From Saprospiraceae bacterium (GTDB lineage Bacteria > Bacteroidota > Bacteroidia > Chitinophagales > Saprospiraceae): a stretch of DNA of 64,000 nucleotides. The stretch covers positions 1 to 64,000 of the forward strand of contig JARGNR010000032.1 in the NCBI GenBank assembly GCA_029212405.1. The letters are read 5' to 3'. The notes under the pieces are model-generated. The model was given only the letters and a program-made list of their open reading frames with translations. It was not told the DNA's origin and ran no database searches. Made by a program: the position numbers and the translations under genes. This document shows, piece by piece, positions 1 to 8,040 of the stretch. The first letter of the stretch is position 1. Every line of letters begins with the position of its first letter.

Positions 1-648
1 GTGTTTTTTGATTTGTTATTTTTGGCAATACAAAAAATGTACGCCTGTCGTGGCCAACGACCATACTTGATTGAAAATCTATACCCCGTATTTAGGCAAA
101 AATAGAATTAAATGGGGTAATCATTCAGAAGTAATAAGTTTAAGACTATTGCAATATATGGATTTTTGTTTCTGGTGAATATCCCTAATTCGATAGTCAA
201 TTAATTCTGAAAAGGTGATTTAAGCTATATGTTTTAATACATATTTTGAATTCTCTGATAAGTTATCATTTACACACAAATTGTAATTTTGCACAATTAT
301 GAGGCGAATTTATTTGCGACAAATCCATTTTTATAATCTATTTATCCCATAGTTTTGCTTTATTTTGCCGTACAAACAAATATAAGCTGTGATCAGTTTT
401 ATTTGCTAGTGATGCCTTAGGTATTTGCTATGCAGCGTTTTATTCTATGCATCACTATATTATTGGCATAGTTTTGCAGTCTTTTTGTGCAATTATTGCC
501 ATCTTTGTACTCAATTTTATATTATTGGAAAGTAAAATTCGTACGTTCATAGATATATATACCATGTTTATAGCATAAGTTATGAAAGGAAACTATATCT
601 TTATTAATTGCGCGTCAAAATAAATTAAAATTTAAGAAATAGTACCAT
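1..648. other. non-coding leader upstream of the lipid operon
   Basis: AT-rich stretch with no convincing complete gene. It holds two copies of the motif CATAGTTTTGC (around 349-359 and 468-478), each containing a TAnnTTTG -7 box, so it is probably the control region for the operon that starts at 649. A start-less open frame at 393-578 encodes a hydrophobic peptide and may be a gene remnant or chance. Confidence 0.5.
469..507 (+). promoter_or_regulatory. candidate promoter region for the sphingolipid operon
   Basis: A perfect Bacteroidota -7 box (TAGTTTTG) lies at 469-476. A near-match (CATCTTTG) at 500-507 has a TTG 23 bases upstream. No ideal -33/-7 pair is present, so the exact start site is uncertain. 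Either site would give a leader of more than 130 nt before the ATG at 649. Confidence 0.3.
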
Positions 649-1854
649 ATGAGCATTCTTCGACAAAAAATGAAAGCATATGATATTCCTCAAAAAGTAG
701 CCAAGCTTGGGTTATATCCTTTCTTCAGAACGATCGAATCTGAACAAGATACTGTTGTAACTATAGGAGGTAAACAAGTGTTGATGTTTGGAAGTAATAG
801 TTATCTAGGATTAACCAATCATCCCAAATTAAAGGAAGCATCAAAATTAGCAATTGATAAATATGGTTCTGGTTGTGCTGGATCTCGTTTTTTAAATGGA
901 ACATTGGATCTTCATTTAGAATTAGAGGAAAAGTTAGCAGACTATGTTGGAAAGGATGGAGCTTTAGTTTTTAGTACTGGATTCCAAGTGAATTTAGGGG
1001 TTCTATCTTCTATTCCTGGTAGACATGACTACATCATAATGGATGAATTAGATCATGCTTGCATTATTGATGGTTCCAGATTGTCATTTGCCAAAGTTTT
1101 AAAGTATAGGCATAATGACATGGACTCATTGGAAAAAATTCTTGCTAAAACAGAACCCGATAGTTTGAAAATTATAGCTGTTGATGGGGTTTTTAGCATG
1201 GAAGGTGACCTAGCAAAACTTCCAGAAATAGTAGAACTTAAAAAGAAATATAATGCCAGTATATTCGTGGACGACGCCCATGGATTAGGAGTTATGGGTA
1301 AAAATGGAAGAGGAACAGCTTCGCATTTTGGATTGACAGATGATGTTGATATGATTATGGGAACTTTCAGTAAATCATTGGCTTCAATTGGTGGTTTTAT
1401 TGCCTCAGATAGTGATACTATTAATTTTTTAAAGCATAATGCAAGATCATTAATCTTTTCAGCGAGTATTGCTCCAGCAAATGCAGCAAGTGTTATCGCT
1501 GCCTTGGATTTAATAAAAGATGAACCTGAAAGAATAGATAAATTATGGTCTAACACCCATTATGCCATGGACGGACTACGAGATGCTGGATTTGATATTG
1601 GCCATACGGTTACACCAATTATTCCGATTTATGTAAGAGACGATTTCAAGACATTCAAATTAACAAAAAGATTATTGGAAGAGGGAATTTTTGTTAATCC
1701 AGTAGTTTCTCCTGCTGTAGCCAGTACCTCTTCACTTATTAGGTATTCATTAATGTCTACGCATACCGAAGACCAGATACAAGAATCTATTGATAAAATA
1801 ACAAAAATTGCAAAAGAGTTAGATATCATTGAATCTGCAAAAAGCATTGCATGA
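649..1854 (+). CDS. spt: serine palmitoyltransferase-like alpha-oxoamine synthase
   Basis: A 401-residue PLP enzyme of the alpha-oxoamine synthase family (SPT, KBL, BioF, HemA). The family decarboxylatively condenses an amino acid with an acyl thioester; for SPT, serine plus a long-chain acyl thioester gives 3-ketosphinganine, the first step of sphingolipid synthesis. Visible are the cofactor-stacking His in DELDHAC (His136), the PLP-binding DDAHGLG (about 208-214) and the Schiff-base Lys242 in TFSKSLAS. It is full length for the family. The stop overlaps the ATG of the next gene (ATGA), so the two are translationally coupled. The following acyltransferase and reductase favour SPT over 2-amino-3-ketobutyrate ligase or BioF. 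A cysteate-using capnine (sulfonolipid) synthase is the main alternative, since those enzymes belong to the same family. Confidence 0.85.
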   Translation: MSILRQKMKAYDIPQKVAKLGLYPFFRTIESEQDTVVTIGGKQVLMFGSNSYLGLTNHPKLKEASKLAIDKYGSGCAGSRFLNGTLDLHLELEEKLADYVGKDGALVFSTGFQVNLGVLSSIPGRHDYIIMDELDHACIIDGSRLSFAKVLKYRHNDMDSLEKILAKTEPDSLKIIAVDGVFSMEGDLAKLPEIVELKKKYNASIFVDDAHGLGVMGKNGRGTASHFGLTDDVDMIMGTFSKSLASIGGFIASDSDTINFLKHNARSLIFSASIAPANAASVIAALDLIKDEPERIDKLWSNTHYAMDGLRDAGFDIGHTVTPIIPIYVRDDFKTFKLTKRLLEEGIFVNPVVSPAVASTSSLIRYSLMSTHTEDQIQESIDKITKIAKELDIIESAKSIA

Positions 1855-2978
1855 GTTGTACGATTCTAGAGGTTAAGAAAAAATCAGACGTTAAACGTTT
1901 TATAAATTTTCCTCATGACCTGTATCAAGGAGATGAGAATTATGTCCCAGAACTTTATTTAAATATCTCTGAAGTTCTTAATAAAAAGAAGAATCCATTT
2001 TTTAAGCATTCTGATGCTCAATTATATTTAGCTATCGATGATACTGGAAAAGTTGTTGGCAGAATAGCAGGAATATTAGATAATAATTACAATAAACATC
2101 ACGATAGTAATGTAGGCTTCTTTGGTTTCTTTGATGTAATAAAAGATTACACTGTTGCTTCTACCCTATTGGATACAGCTCTAGAATGGGTGAAATCAAA
2201 GGGTGTAGACAGAGTTTTAGGACCTACAAATTTTACAACGAATGATACCGCAGGAATGTTGGTAGAGGGTTTTGATAGACCTCCAATGGTCATGATGACA
2301 TATAATAAGCCTTACTATAATGAATTTGTAACAAAATATGGCTTTAGCAAAGAGATGGATCTATTTGCTTATTATATTTCTGCTGATGGAGTTAATGAAA
2401 AATCATTAAGACTGGCTGCTTTATTAGAAGAAAGACTTTTAAAAAGGGGCATTACAATACGTACGTCGAACAAAAAAACAAAGAAAAAAGACATTGTAGA
2501 AATTAAAGAAGTCTACCTCAAAGCGTGGGAGAAAAACTGGGGATTTGTGCCTCCTACGGATGAAGAATACGATCACTTGGCTGAAGGTCTAAACTTGCTT
2601 TTGGACCTGAGGTATGTCTATCTAGCAGAACACGAAGGCAAATTAATAGGATTTGGTGTTGCATTACCTGACATCAATGAAATAACAAAGAATTTCAAAA
2701 AAGGAAAATTACTCCCATTTAACGTGTTTAAATTGTTGTTTGGAAAATCCAAGGCAAGTACAATTCGAATTATTTTACTTGGAATACTTGAAGAGTATCG
2801 AAAATTGGGAATTGGAGCGGTATTTTTTGCCAATTATATTAAAGCCGCTAAAGAAAACAATTTAAAAGCAGGAGAAGCATCATGGATTCTTGAAAGTAAT
2901 CAAATGATGGTTCAAGCTGCAGAAAATCTAAATGGTCAAAGATATAAGACCTACAGAATTTACGGTAAAACACTATAA
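1851..2978 (+). CDS. bcerS: GNAT-fold acyltransferase, putative bacterial ceramide synthase
   Basis: A 375-residue protein with a GNAT acyl-CoA binding motif near the C-terminus (EYRKLGIGAV, about residues 313-322) followed by an amphipathic helix and a conserved-looking tail. Large GNAT-like proteins encoded next to SPT have been described as bacterial ceramide synthases (bCerS in Caulobacter), which N-acylate the sphingoid base. The assignment here rests on that gene order and the fold signature, not on a visible active site. It overlaps spt by 4 bp and lies 2 bp before the next gene, so one operon is very likely. A generic N-acetyltransferase of unknown substrate is the alternative. Confidence 0.65.
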   Translation: MSCTILEVKKKSDVKRFINFPHDLYQGDENYVPELYLNISEVLNKKKNPFFKHSDAQLYLAIDDTGKVVGRIAGILDNNYNKHHDSNVGFFGFFDVIKDYTVASTLLDTALEWVKSKGVDRVLGPTNFTTNDTAGMLVEGFDRPPMVMMTYNKPYYNEFVTKYGFSKEMDLFAYYISADGVNEKSLRLAALLEERLLKRGITIRTSNKKTKKKDIVEIKEVYLKAWEKNWGFVPPTDEEYDHLAEGLNLLLDLRYVYLAEHEGKLIGFGVALPDINEITKNFKKGKLLPFNVFKLLFGKSKASTIRIILLGILEEYRKLGIGAVFFANYIKAAKENNLKAGEASWILESNQMMVQAAENLNGQRYKTYRIYGKTL

Positions 2979-2980
2979 CG

Positions 2981-3979
2981 TTGAGTGAAAAAGTATTGAT
3001 AACTGGGGCAAGCGGATTTGTGGGAGGCTTTTTAGTTGAGGAAGCCCTTAACAGGGATCTTGATGTTTATGCAGCTGTACGACCAACGGGCAACAAAGAA
3101 TATTTGACTGACCCCAGAATTAAATTTCTTAATTTAGACTTCGAAAATGTTCAAAACCTAGCAGAAGTATTTAATTCCCACCAATTTGACTATCTCATTC
3201 ACAATGCGGGTTTAAAAAAAAGTCCTAGAAAGGAAGACTATTTTAAAGTCAATGCAGAATACTTAAATAATATAATTCATGCACTACAATCAACCGACAC
3301 CTCGCTAAAAAAAATAACCTTTGTAAGTAGTTTGGCAGCATATGGACCAGCCGAATATACAGAAACGGGTATTGTGATGGAGGACAGCACTCCGCATCCA
3401 GTGACCAATTATGGCAGGAGCAAACTAAAAGGAGAACATTATCTACAAAGTCAAGACAGTTTACCCTATGTTATAATTCGACCAACAGCTGTTTATGGCC
3501 CGCGTGAAAAAGATCTATTCACGATGTATCAATTTTTAAATAAAAGGTTGGATATTTCCGTTGGACTTGAAGATCAAAAACTAACATTTATTTACGTAAA
3601 AGATCTTGTTCGTGTAATACTTGACTCAACATTAGCTCATAAAAAAAATGTTGCGTACTTTGCGACGGATTTGGAAGTACACACTTCTTCATCTTACAAT
3701 AAAGCTATTTTGAAAGCTTTAGGAAATAAATTGGCATTAAAACTAAAATTGCCAATTACAGTAATGAAAGTATTAGGATTTGCTAGTGAAAAACTAGGAA
3801 GTCTATTTGGCCAATATCCAGCATTAAATGTAGAAAAGGTTAATGAACTTGAAGCGAACAGTTGGATATGTGATACTACAGCACTAGTAAAGGATTTAAA
3901 TTATAAACCACAATATGATTTGGAAAGGGGACTTGCAGAATCTATAGCGTGGTATAAAGAAAAAAATTGGTTAAAATAA
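2981..3979 (+). CDS. cerR: NAD(P)-dependent epimerase/dehydratase, putative 3-ketosphinganine/ceramide reductase
   Basis: A 332-residue extended short-chain dehydrogenase. The N-terminal Rossmann motif GASGFVGG (about residues 8-15) binds NAD(P), and the YGRSK (YxxxK) catalytic pair lies near residue 145. Bacterial ceramide pathways use an epimerase-family reductase (CerR) instead of the eukaryotic short-chain enzyme, and this gene follows spt and the GNAT gene directly. It is therefore the probable enzyme reducing the keto group of the sphingoid backbone. The start is a TTG two bases after the previous stop; no in-frame ATG or GTG precedes the Rossmann motif. A nucleotide-sugar epimerase is the alternative, but the gene context argues against it. 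Confidence 0.68.
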   Translation: MSEKVLITGASGFVGGFLVEEALNRDLDVYAAVRPTGNKEYLTDPRIKFLNLDFENVQNLAEVFNSHQFDYLIHNAGLKKSPRKEDYFKVNAEYLNNIIHALQSTDTSLKKITFVSSLAAYGPAEYTETGIVMEDSTPHPVTNYGRSKLKGEHYLQSQDSLPYVIIRPTAVYGPREKDLFTMYQFLNKRLDISVGLEDQKLTFIYVKDLVRVILDSTLAHKKNVAYFATDLEVHTSSSYNKAILKALGNKLALKLKLPITVMKVLGFASEKLGSLFGQYPALNVEKVNELEANSWICDTTALVKDLNYKPQYDLERGLAESIAWYKEKNWLK

Positions 3980-3994
3980 CAGATTAATATAATT

Positions 3995-5311
3995 ATGTCG
4001 AAAAAAGGAATCGCAAGCAAAGCAACAGGAAAATTAGGTATTCTTCTTCCAGGAATGGGAGCGGTAGCTACAACCATTATTGCAGGTGTTTACGCAGTGA
4101 ACAAAGGTATTTCTAGCCCGATCGGCTCCCTAACACAAATGGGACGTATAAGAGTAGGGAAAAGAACTACGGATAATCAGCCATTGATTAAAGACTTAGT
4201 ACCTATTCACAATTTGAAGAAAGTTACTTTCGGAGGTTGGGATGTATATGAAGATAATGTGTACGAAGCAGCAATGAATGCGCAGGTATTGGAACCTGAA
4301 TTGTTGAAAAAACTGAAACCACAACTTTCTAAGATTAAGCCAATGAAGGCAGTTTTTGATAAAAACTATGTCAAAAGACTGGATGGCAAACATATCAAAA
4401 AAGGCAAAACGAAAATGGCTTTGGCGAATGCTTTGATGAAAGATATCAGAGATTTCAAGAAGACAAATAAGTGTGATCGATTGGTCATGGTTTGGTGTGG
4501 AAGTACAGAAATTTATATTGAAGAATCAGCAGTACACAAAAACATCAAAAGTTTTGAAAAAGGACTGGAGAACAACCATAAAGACATACCGCCAAGTATG
4601 ATCTATGCGTATGCAGCTATAAAAATGGGAATACCATATGCAAATGGAGCCCCTAATTTATCTTGTGATGTTCCAGCTTTGATTCAATTAGCTAAAGAAA
4701 CGGGTACTCCAATCGCAGGGAAAGACTTTAAAACAGGTCAAACTTTAATGAAAACTATTCTTGCACCAGGTTTAAAAGCAAGAGCACTTGGAATTGAAGG
4801 ATGGTTTTCTACAAACATTTTGGGTAACAGAGATGGAGCAGTACTTGATGATCCAGACAATTTTAAAACAAAAGAGGTTTCTAAATTAGGTGTACTTGAA
4901 CAGATTTTAGAACCAGAAAATAATCCTGAACTATATAAAGACTTGTATCATAAAGTAAGAATTAATTACTACCCTCCAAGAGGTGATGCAAAAGAAGGAT
5001 GGGATAATATTGATATCAAAGGATGGTTGAATTATCCAATGCAGATTAAAATTGATTTCTTGTGTAGAGATTCAATATTAGCAGCTCCGATCGTGTTAGA
5101 TTTGGCTCTATTTTTAGATCTGGCAAAGAGAGCAGGTATGAGTGGTATCCAGGAATGGTTAGGCTTTTATCTAAAGTCCCCTCAAGCTCCTAAAGGAGTG
5201 AAACCTATTCATGATATATTCAAACAACAAATTAAACTTGAAAATACGTTAAGACATATTGCAGGTGAAACACTTTTGAATCATTTGGGATTGGATTACG
5301 ATCAAAAATAG
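3995..5311 (+). CDS. ino1: inositol-3-phosphate synthase
   Basis: A 438-residue myo-inositol-1-phosphate synthase (MIPS), which converts glucose 6-phosphate to inositol 3-phosphate using NAD. The N-terminal glycine-rich LLPGMGAVATT motif and the family-typical segments WCGSTEIY, PYANGAPNLSCD and GQTLMKT, followed by a LKARALGIEGWFSTN block, are all present. Length is in the normal range for bacterial and archaeal MIPS. It sits 15 bp behind the putative ceramide reductase, so inositol supply appears coupled to sphingoid-base synthesis, as expected for inositol phosphorylceramide or phosphatidylinositol. No CDP-alcohol phosphotransferase or inositol phosphatase is in the window, so the lipid end product cannot be read from here. 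A terminator follows the gene. Confidence 0.93.
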   Translation: MSKKGIASKATGKLGILLPGMGAVATTIIAGVYAVNKGISSPIGSLTQMGRIRVGKRTTDNQPLIKDLVPIHNLKKVTFGGWDVYEDNVYEAAMNAQVLEPELLKKLKPQLSKIKPMKAVFDKNYVKRLDGKHIKKGKTKMALANALMKDIRDFKKTNKCDRLVMVWCGSTEIYIEESAVHKNIKSFEKGLENNHKDIPPSMIYAYAAIKMGIPYANGAPNLSCDVPALIQLAKETGTPIAGKDFKTGQTLMKTILAPGLKARALGIEGWFSTNILGNRDGAVLDDPDNFKTKEVSKLGVLEQILEPENNPELYKDLYHKVRINYYPPRGDAKEGWDNIDIKGWLNYPMQIKIDFLCRDSILAAPIVLDLALFLDLAKRAGMSGIQEWLGFYLKSPQAPKGVKPIHDIFKQQIKLENTLRHIAGETLLNHLGLDYDQK

Positions 5312-5342
5312 GCTTTATCAAGTTTTAGAACTATAAATTAGT

Positions 5343-5371
5343 AAAGGGATAAGCTCAGCTTGTCCCTTTTT
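5343..5371 (+). terminator. rho-independent terminator after ino1
   Basis: The arms 5343-5355 and 5357-5369 are complementary apart from one T-G wobble (about 10-11 bp usable with a small loop), and the hairpin runs into TTTTTAA. It lies 31 bp after the ino1 stop and immediately before the gtrA-like ATG. It probably limits read-through from the ceramide/inositol genes into the last two genes. Confidence 0.7.
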
Positions 5372-5380
5372 AATTATACT

Positions 5381-5797
5381 ATGGAAGGTAATACGACAGT
5401 AGGTAAAAAAGACAAAGAACCTTTCTTTGCTTCATTTGTAAAATCACAAACTAGCTCTGTGATATCTACTGCTTTGGACTTTGTAACTTCTGGAGTATTA
5501 TATTACGGGCTAAGTTTTAATCCTCTTATTGCTTCTCCTATTGGGAATATTTGTGGTGCTATCTTAAGTTTTTATCTAGGTAGAAACTGGGCATTTAAGA
5601 AACAGGATGGCAAAATTTCACATCAGGCAGTTCGATATGCGATTGCTTCTTTTTTGAGTGCAGCAATTAATACAGCAGGAATTGCTTTCCTTGTAAAAAA
5701 TTATGGAATGGATGCTGCTGCGAGTAAAACTGTTGTAGCAATAGTGGTTGGAGCGACATTTAATTTTATGATGTTTAGGTATTTTGTATATAAATAA
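5381..5797 (+). CDS. GtrA-like integral membrane protein
   Basis: A 138-residue protein with about four hydrophobic segments and the GtrA-family pattern, including a C-terminal segment ending in a basic FxMFRYFVYK. GtrA-family proteins are thought to help move lipid-linked sugars such as polyprenyl-phosphate glucose across the membrane; no substrate can be read here. I place the start at the ATG at 5381. An upstream in-frame TTG at 5360 lies inside the right arm of the ino1 terminator hairpin, so it is an unlikely start. The stop is 2 bp before the lipid kinase start, so those two genes are coupled, and a role in flipping or decorating a lipid made by the operon is possible. Confidence 0.72.
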   Translation: MEGNTTVGKKDKEPFFASFVKSQTSSVISTALDFVTSGVLYYGLSFNPLIASPIGNICGAILSFYLGRNWAFKKQDGKISHQAVRYAIASFLSAAINTAGIAFLVKNYGMDAAASKTVVAIVVGATFNFMMFRYFVYK

Positions 5798-5799
5798 TC

Positions 5800-6702
5800 A
5801 TGAAAAAAAAGATACGATTTATCGTAAATCCATTTTCGGGTACCAGCGGAAAAAAATCTGTACCTGATTTATTGAAAGAGCACTTGGATCATACGGCTTT
5901 TGAATACGAAATAGTATACACAGAATTTGCAGGCCATGCAATTCAACTAGCTAAAGATGCAGTTTCCTTGAATTTTGATTTTATTGCCAGTGTGGGTGGA
6001 GACGGCAGTGTAAATGAAGTTGCTCAGTCAATTCTCAATTCAAAGACAACCTTAATAGTTTTACCAGGAGGATCAGGAAATGGATTTGCAATGCACCTTG
6101 GATTGGGAAGGGATATAAAAAAAGCAATACAGTATATTAACACAGGTGTAATCATGGAGGTAGACACTTGTAACGTCAACAATAGATTTTTTGCTAATGT
6201 TTCTGGACTAGGTTTTGATGCAAGAATAGCATATAAAACAAAAAAGAACAGTAAACGGGGATTCCTTCCCTATTTTATGACATCAATCAAAGAAGCTTGG
6301 AAATTTAAACATCAAAAGCTCCAAATTACAATAGATGATACAACAATAGAAGGAGAATATGCAGCGGCTGTTATAGCAAACGCTTCGATGTATGGATACT
6401 ATTTTACGATATCACCCAAAGCATCATTACAAGACGGTGTAATGGACATTATGCTTATTAAAAAAGCTCCTTTATATAGGTACTTTTTTATGGTTTTTAG
6501 ATTTTTAAATCGATCTCTACATAAAAGTAAAATTACTCAGACTTATCAAGGTAAAACTATTTTTATCCAGATGGATAAACCGAATTATATTCATGTAGAT
6601 GGAGAAGGATATAAAGCTGAAAAAGAACTCCAATTTAATATAGCGCCATCCTCACTTAAAGTTTTGGTACCTAGAGACAATAGTATTGACTGGACATTAT
6701 AG
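5800..6702 (+). CDS. diacylglycerol/ceramide kinase-like lipid kinase (YegS/DAGK family)
   Basis: A 300-residue lipid kinase of the DAGK catalytic family. It shows the N-terminal FIVNPFSGT motif, the nucleotide-binding GGDGSVNEV (about residue 67) and a GGSGNGFA motif (about residue 90). The family phosphorylates diacylglycerol, sphingoid bases or ceramide with ATP. Because ceramide genes begin this cluster, a ceramide or sphingosine kinase activity (as reported for CpgB in Caulobacter) is attractive, but the fold alone does not separate these substrates. It is coupled to the GtrA-like gene (2-bp gap) and converges on rsmD. Confidence 0.8.
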   Translation: MKKKIRFIVNPFSGTSGKKSVPDLLKEHLDHTAFEYEIVYTEFAGHAIQLAKDAVSLNFDFIASVGGDGSVNEVAQSILNSKTTLIVLPGGSGNGFAMHLGLGRDIKKAIQYINTGVIMEVDTCNVNNRFFANVSGLGFDARIAYKTKKNSKRGFLPYFMTSIKEAWKFKHQKLQITIDDTTIEGEYAAAVIANASMYGYYFTISPKASLQDGVMDIMLIKKAPLYRYFFMVFRFLNRSLHKSKITQTYQGKTIFIQMDKPNYIHVDGEGYKAEKELQFNIAPSSLKVLVPRDNSIDWTL

Positions 6703-6725
6703 GAAAGCAAATATCATTTTCCTAT
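6699..6725. terminator. weak inverted repeat between convergent genes
   Basis: An 8-bp perfect inverted repeat (ATAGGAAA / TTTCCTAT) with an 11-base loop overlaps the stop of the lipid kinase and abuts the rsmD stop. T-rich sequence follows on both strands, but the stem is AT-rich and short, so termination here is only possible. Confidence 0.3.
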
Positions 6726-7261
6726 TATTTGAAAAAAGAAAAAATTGTTGTTCCATAGTTTCTTTCTTCAATATAACGGCCATGTTTTTTGAAGTCGTGA
6801 TTAGGATTATGTTCTAATACAAATAAACCTTCTTCCTTTAATAATTCATATTTAAATATTTCATCAGGAATACTGTCCAGAATTGGTAAAGGGTAAGGAG
6901 GCCCAGCAAATATATAATCGTACTTATGTTGTACCGTTCTGATAAATTTAAAAACATCAGATTTGACAATTGTTAATCTATCTTCTATATCTAGTGTTGA
7001 AGCTGTTTTTTTTACAAAAGCAACACAACCACCAAACTTATCCACATAGGTAGCATCTTCACACCCCCTAGATATAAATTCATAGCAATGATTACCAGTA
7101 CCGCCAAATAGGTCCAACATCTTTGTTTCAGAAAAGTCTATTCTGTTCTGGAGTATGTTAAAAAGACCCTCTTTCGAAAAGTCAGTTGTAGGTCTTGTTG
7201 GCCAATTTTTTGCTGGTGGATTAAATCTCCGCCCTTTAAACTCTCCTCCAATTATTCGCAT
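6725..7261 (-). CDS. rsmD: RsmD-family 16S rRNA (guanine966-N2)-methyltransferase
   Basis: A 178-residue class I SAM-dependent methyltransferase of the RsmD family. It shows the family N-terminus (MRIIGGEFKGR), the PTTDFSKEGLFNIL segment and the SAM-binding LDLFGGTGN (about 49-57). RsmD methylates G966 of 16S rRNA during 30S assembly. The catalytic motif IV, normally DPPY or DPPF, reads GPPY here (residues 120-123), so the acidic residue is missing; the codon is GGG. The gene overlaps DUF3822 by 10 bp and ends the minus-strand operon that begins at 8624. Family membership is clear; activity is uncertain because of the substitution. Confidence 0.85.
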   Translation of the reverse strand: MRIIGGEFKGRRFNPPAKNWPTRPTTDFSKEGLFNILQNRIDFSETKMLDLFGGTGNHCYEFISRGCEDATYVDKFGGCVAFVKKTASTLDIEDRLTIVKSDVFKFIRTVQHKYDYIFAGPPYPLPILDSIPDEIFKYELLKEEGLFVLEHNPNHDFKKHGRYIEERNYGTTIFSFFK

Positions 7262-8040
7262 AGGGCAGTAGCAAATAGATCTATATAATAATGTTGTTTA
7301 GCTCGGTATCTCAAGTCTGAAATGTGTAATTGTTCAGATTTTAGAAGTTCAATATTTCGAACATAGCCATAGAGAAGATTGTAAAGTGGTGAATCTATAT
7401 CTACTCTCCCTGATAACATCAATGGATCAGAATCAAGATCCAGTCCAAGTTCTTGATAGATGAGTTGGATAAAGTATAAATAATCATTTTCATGCGCACA
7501 GTGAAATTGATTATAAAAAACAAAGTTTGTATCCTTTCCAAACAATATATGAAGCTTAGATTCATCGATAAAAGCTATAAGTTTGGATTTACTATATGGA
7601 TAATAATAGTTGGATAAAACAGTTGAAATATGGAAGTGTGCACTTTTACCCTCTAAAACTGTTGATAAAAATTGAGCTTGATCTTTAGTAATTCCATAGT
7701 CAACAACAACATCTTGATCAGTAAACTTATTTTCGTACGTCTTCTTATTCAAAAATGAAGGAAAAAATTGAAATAACTTCCCTGAGTTAGCAGCATCCGA
7801 ATGCAAATAAGGCTTTGATGTGCTGGTGATTTTAATTTTCAAATTTTCAACACTAAATATATCAAACTTGATTTTCTCAATTGTCTTAGTGTCAGAAAAG
7901 TCTTGAATTGGATAATACTGACATTCCAATAATTTATAGTCTTCGGAGAAAAGGCCATAAAAAAAACTGTCCGCCCCTATTACGGCAGACAGTATTTCAG
8001 GTTTTAGCCCTGTTTTATTTTTAAAAGATATATCTATCAC
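7252..8040 (-). CDS. DUF3822 family protein
   Basis: A 262-residue protein that I place in DUF3822, a Bacteroidota family commonly encoded next to rsmD. The features fit an actin/hexokinase-like (ASKHA) fold: an N-terminal AVIGADSFFYGLF strand-turn-strand, a central LIAFIDESKLHILF and a C-terminal ML-SGRVDIDSPLY region, a pattern reminiscent of cell-division or pilus ATPases. The function is unknown. It overlaps rsmD by 10 bp at its 3' end and touches the upstream gene by 1 bp, so the three genes form one transcript. Confidence 0.75.
   Translation of the reverse strand: MIDISFKNKTGLKPEILSAVIGADSFFYGLFSEDYKLLECQYYPIQDFSDTKTIEKIKFDIFSVENLKIKITSTSKPYLHSDAANSGKLFQFFPSFLNKKTYENKFTDQDVVVDYGITKDQAQFLSTVLEGKSAHFHISTVLSNYYYPYSKSKLIAFIDESKLHILFGKDTNFVFYNQFHCAHENDYLYFIQLIYQELGLDLDSDPLMLSGRVDIDSPLYNLLYGYVRNIELLKSEQLHISDLRYRAKQHYYIDLFATALCE

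Noticed and set aside
649-1854. 2-amino-3-ketobutyrate CoA ligase or BioF as the identity of the alpha-oxoamine synthase
   Set aside because: The chain is the right family, but the tightly coupled acyltransferase and reductase genes fit sphingoid-base synthesis better. No threonine dehydrogenase or biotin genes are nearby.
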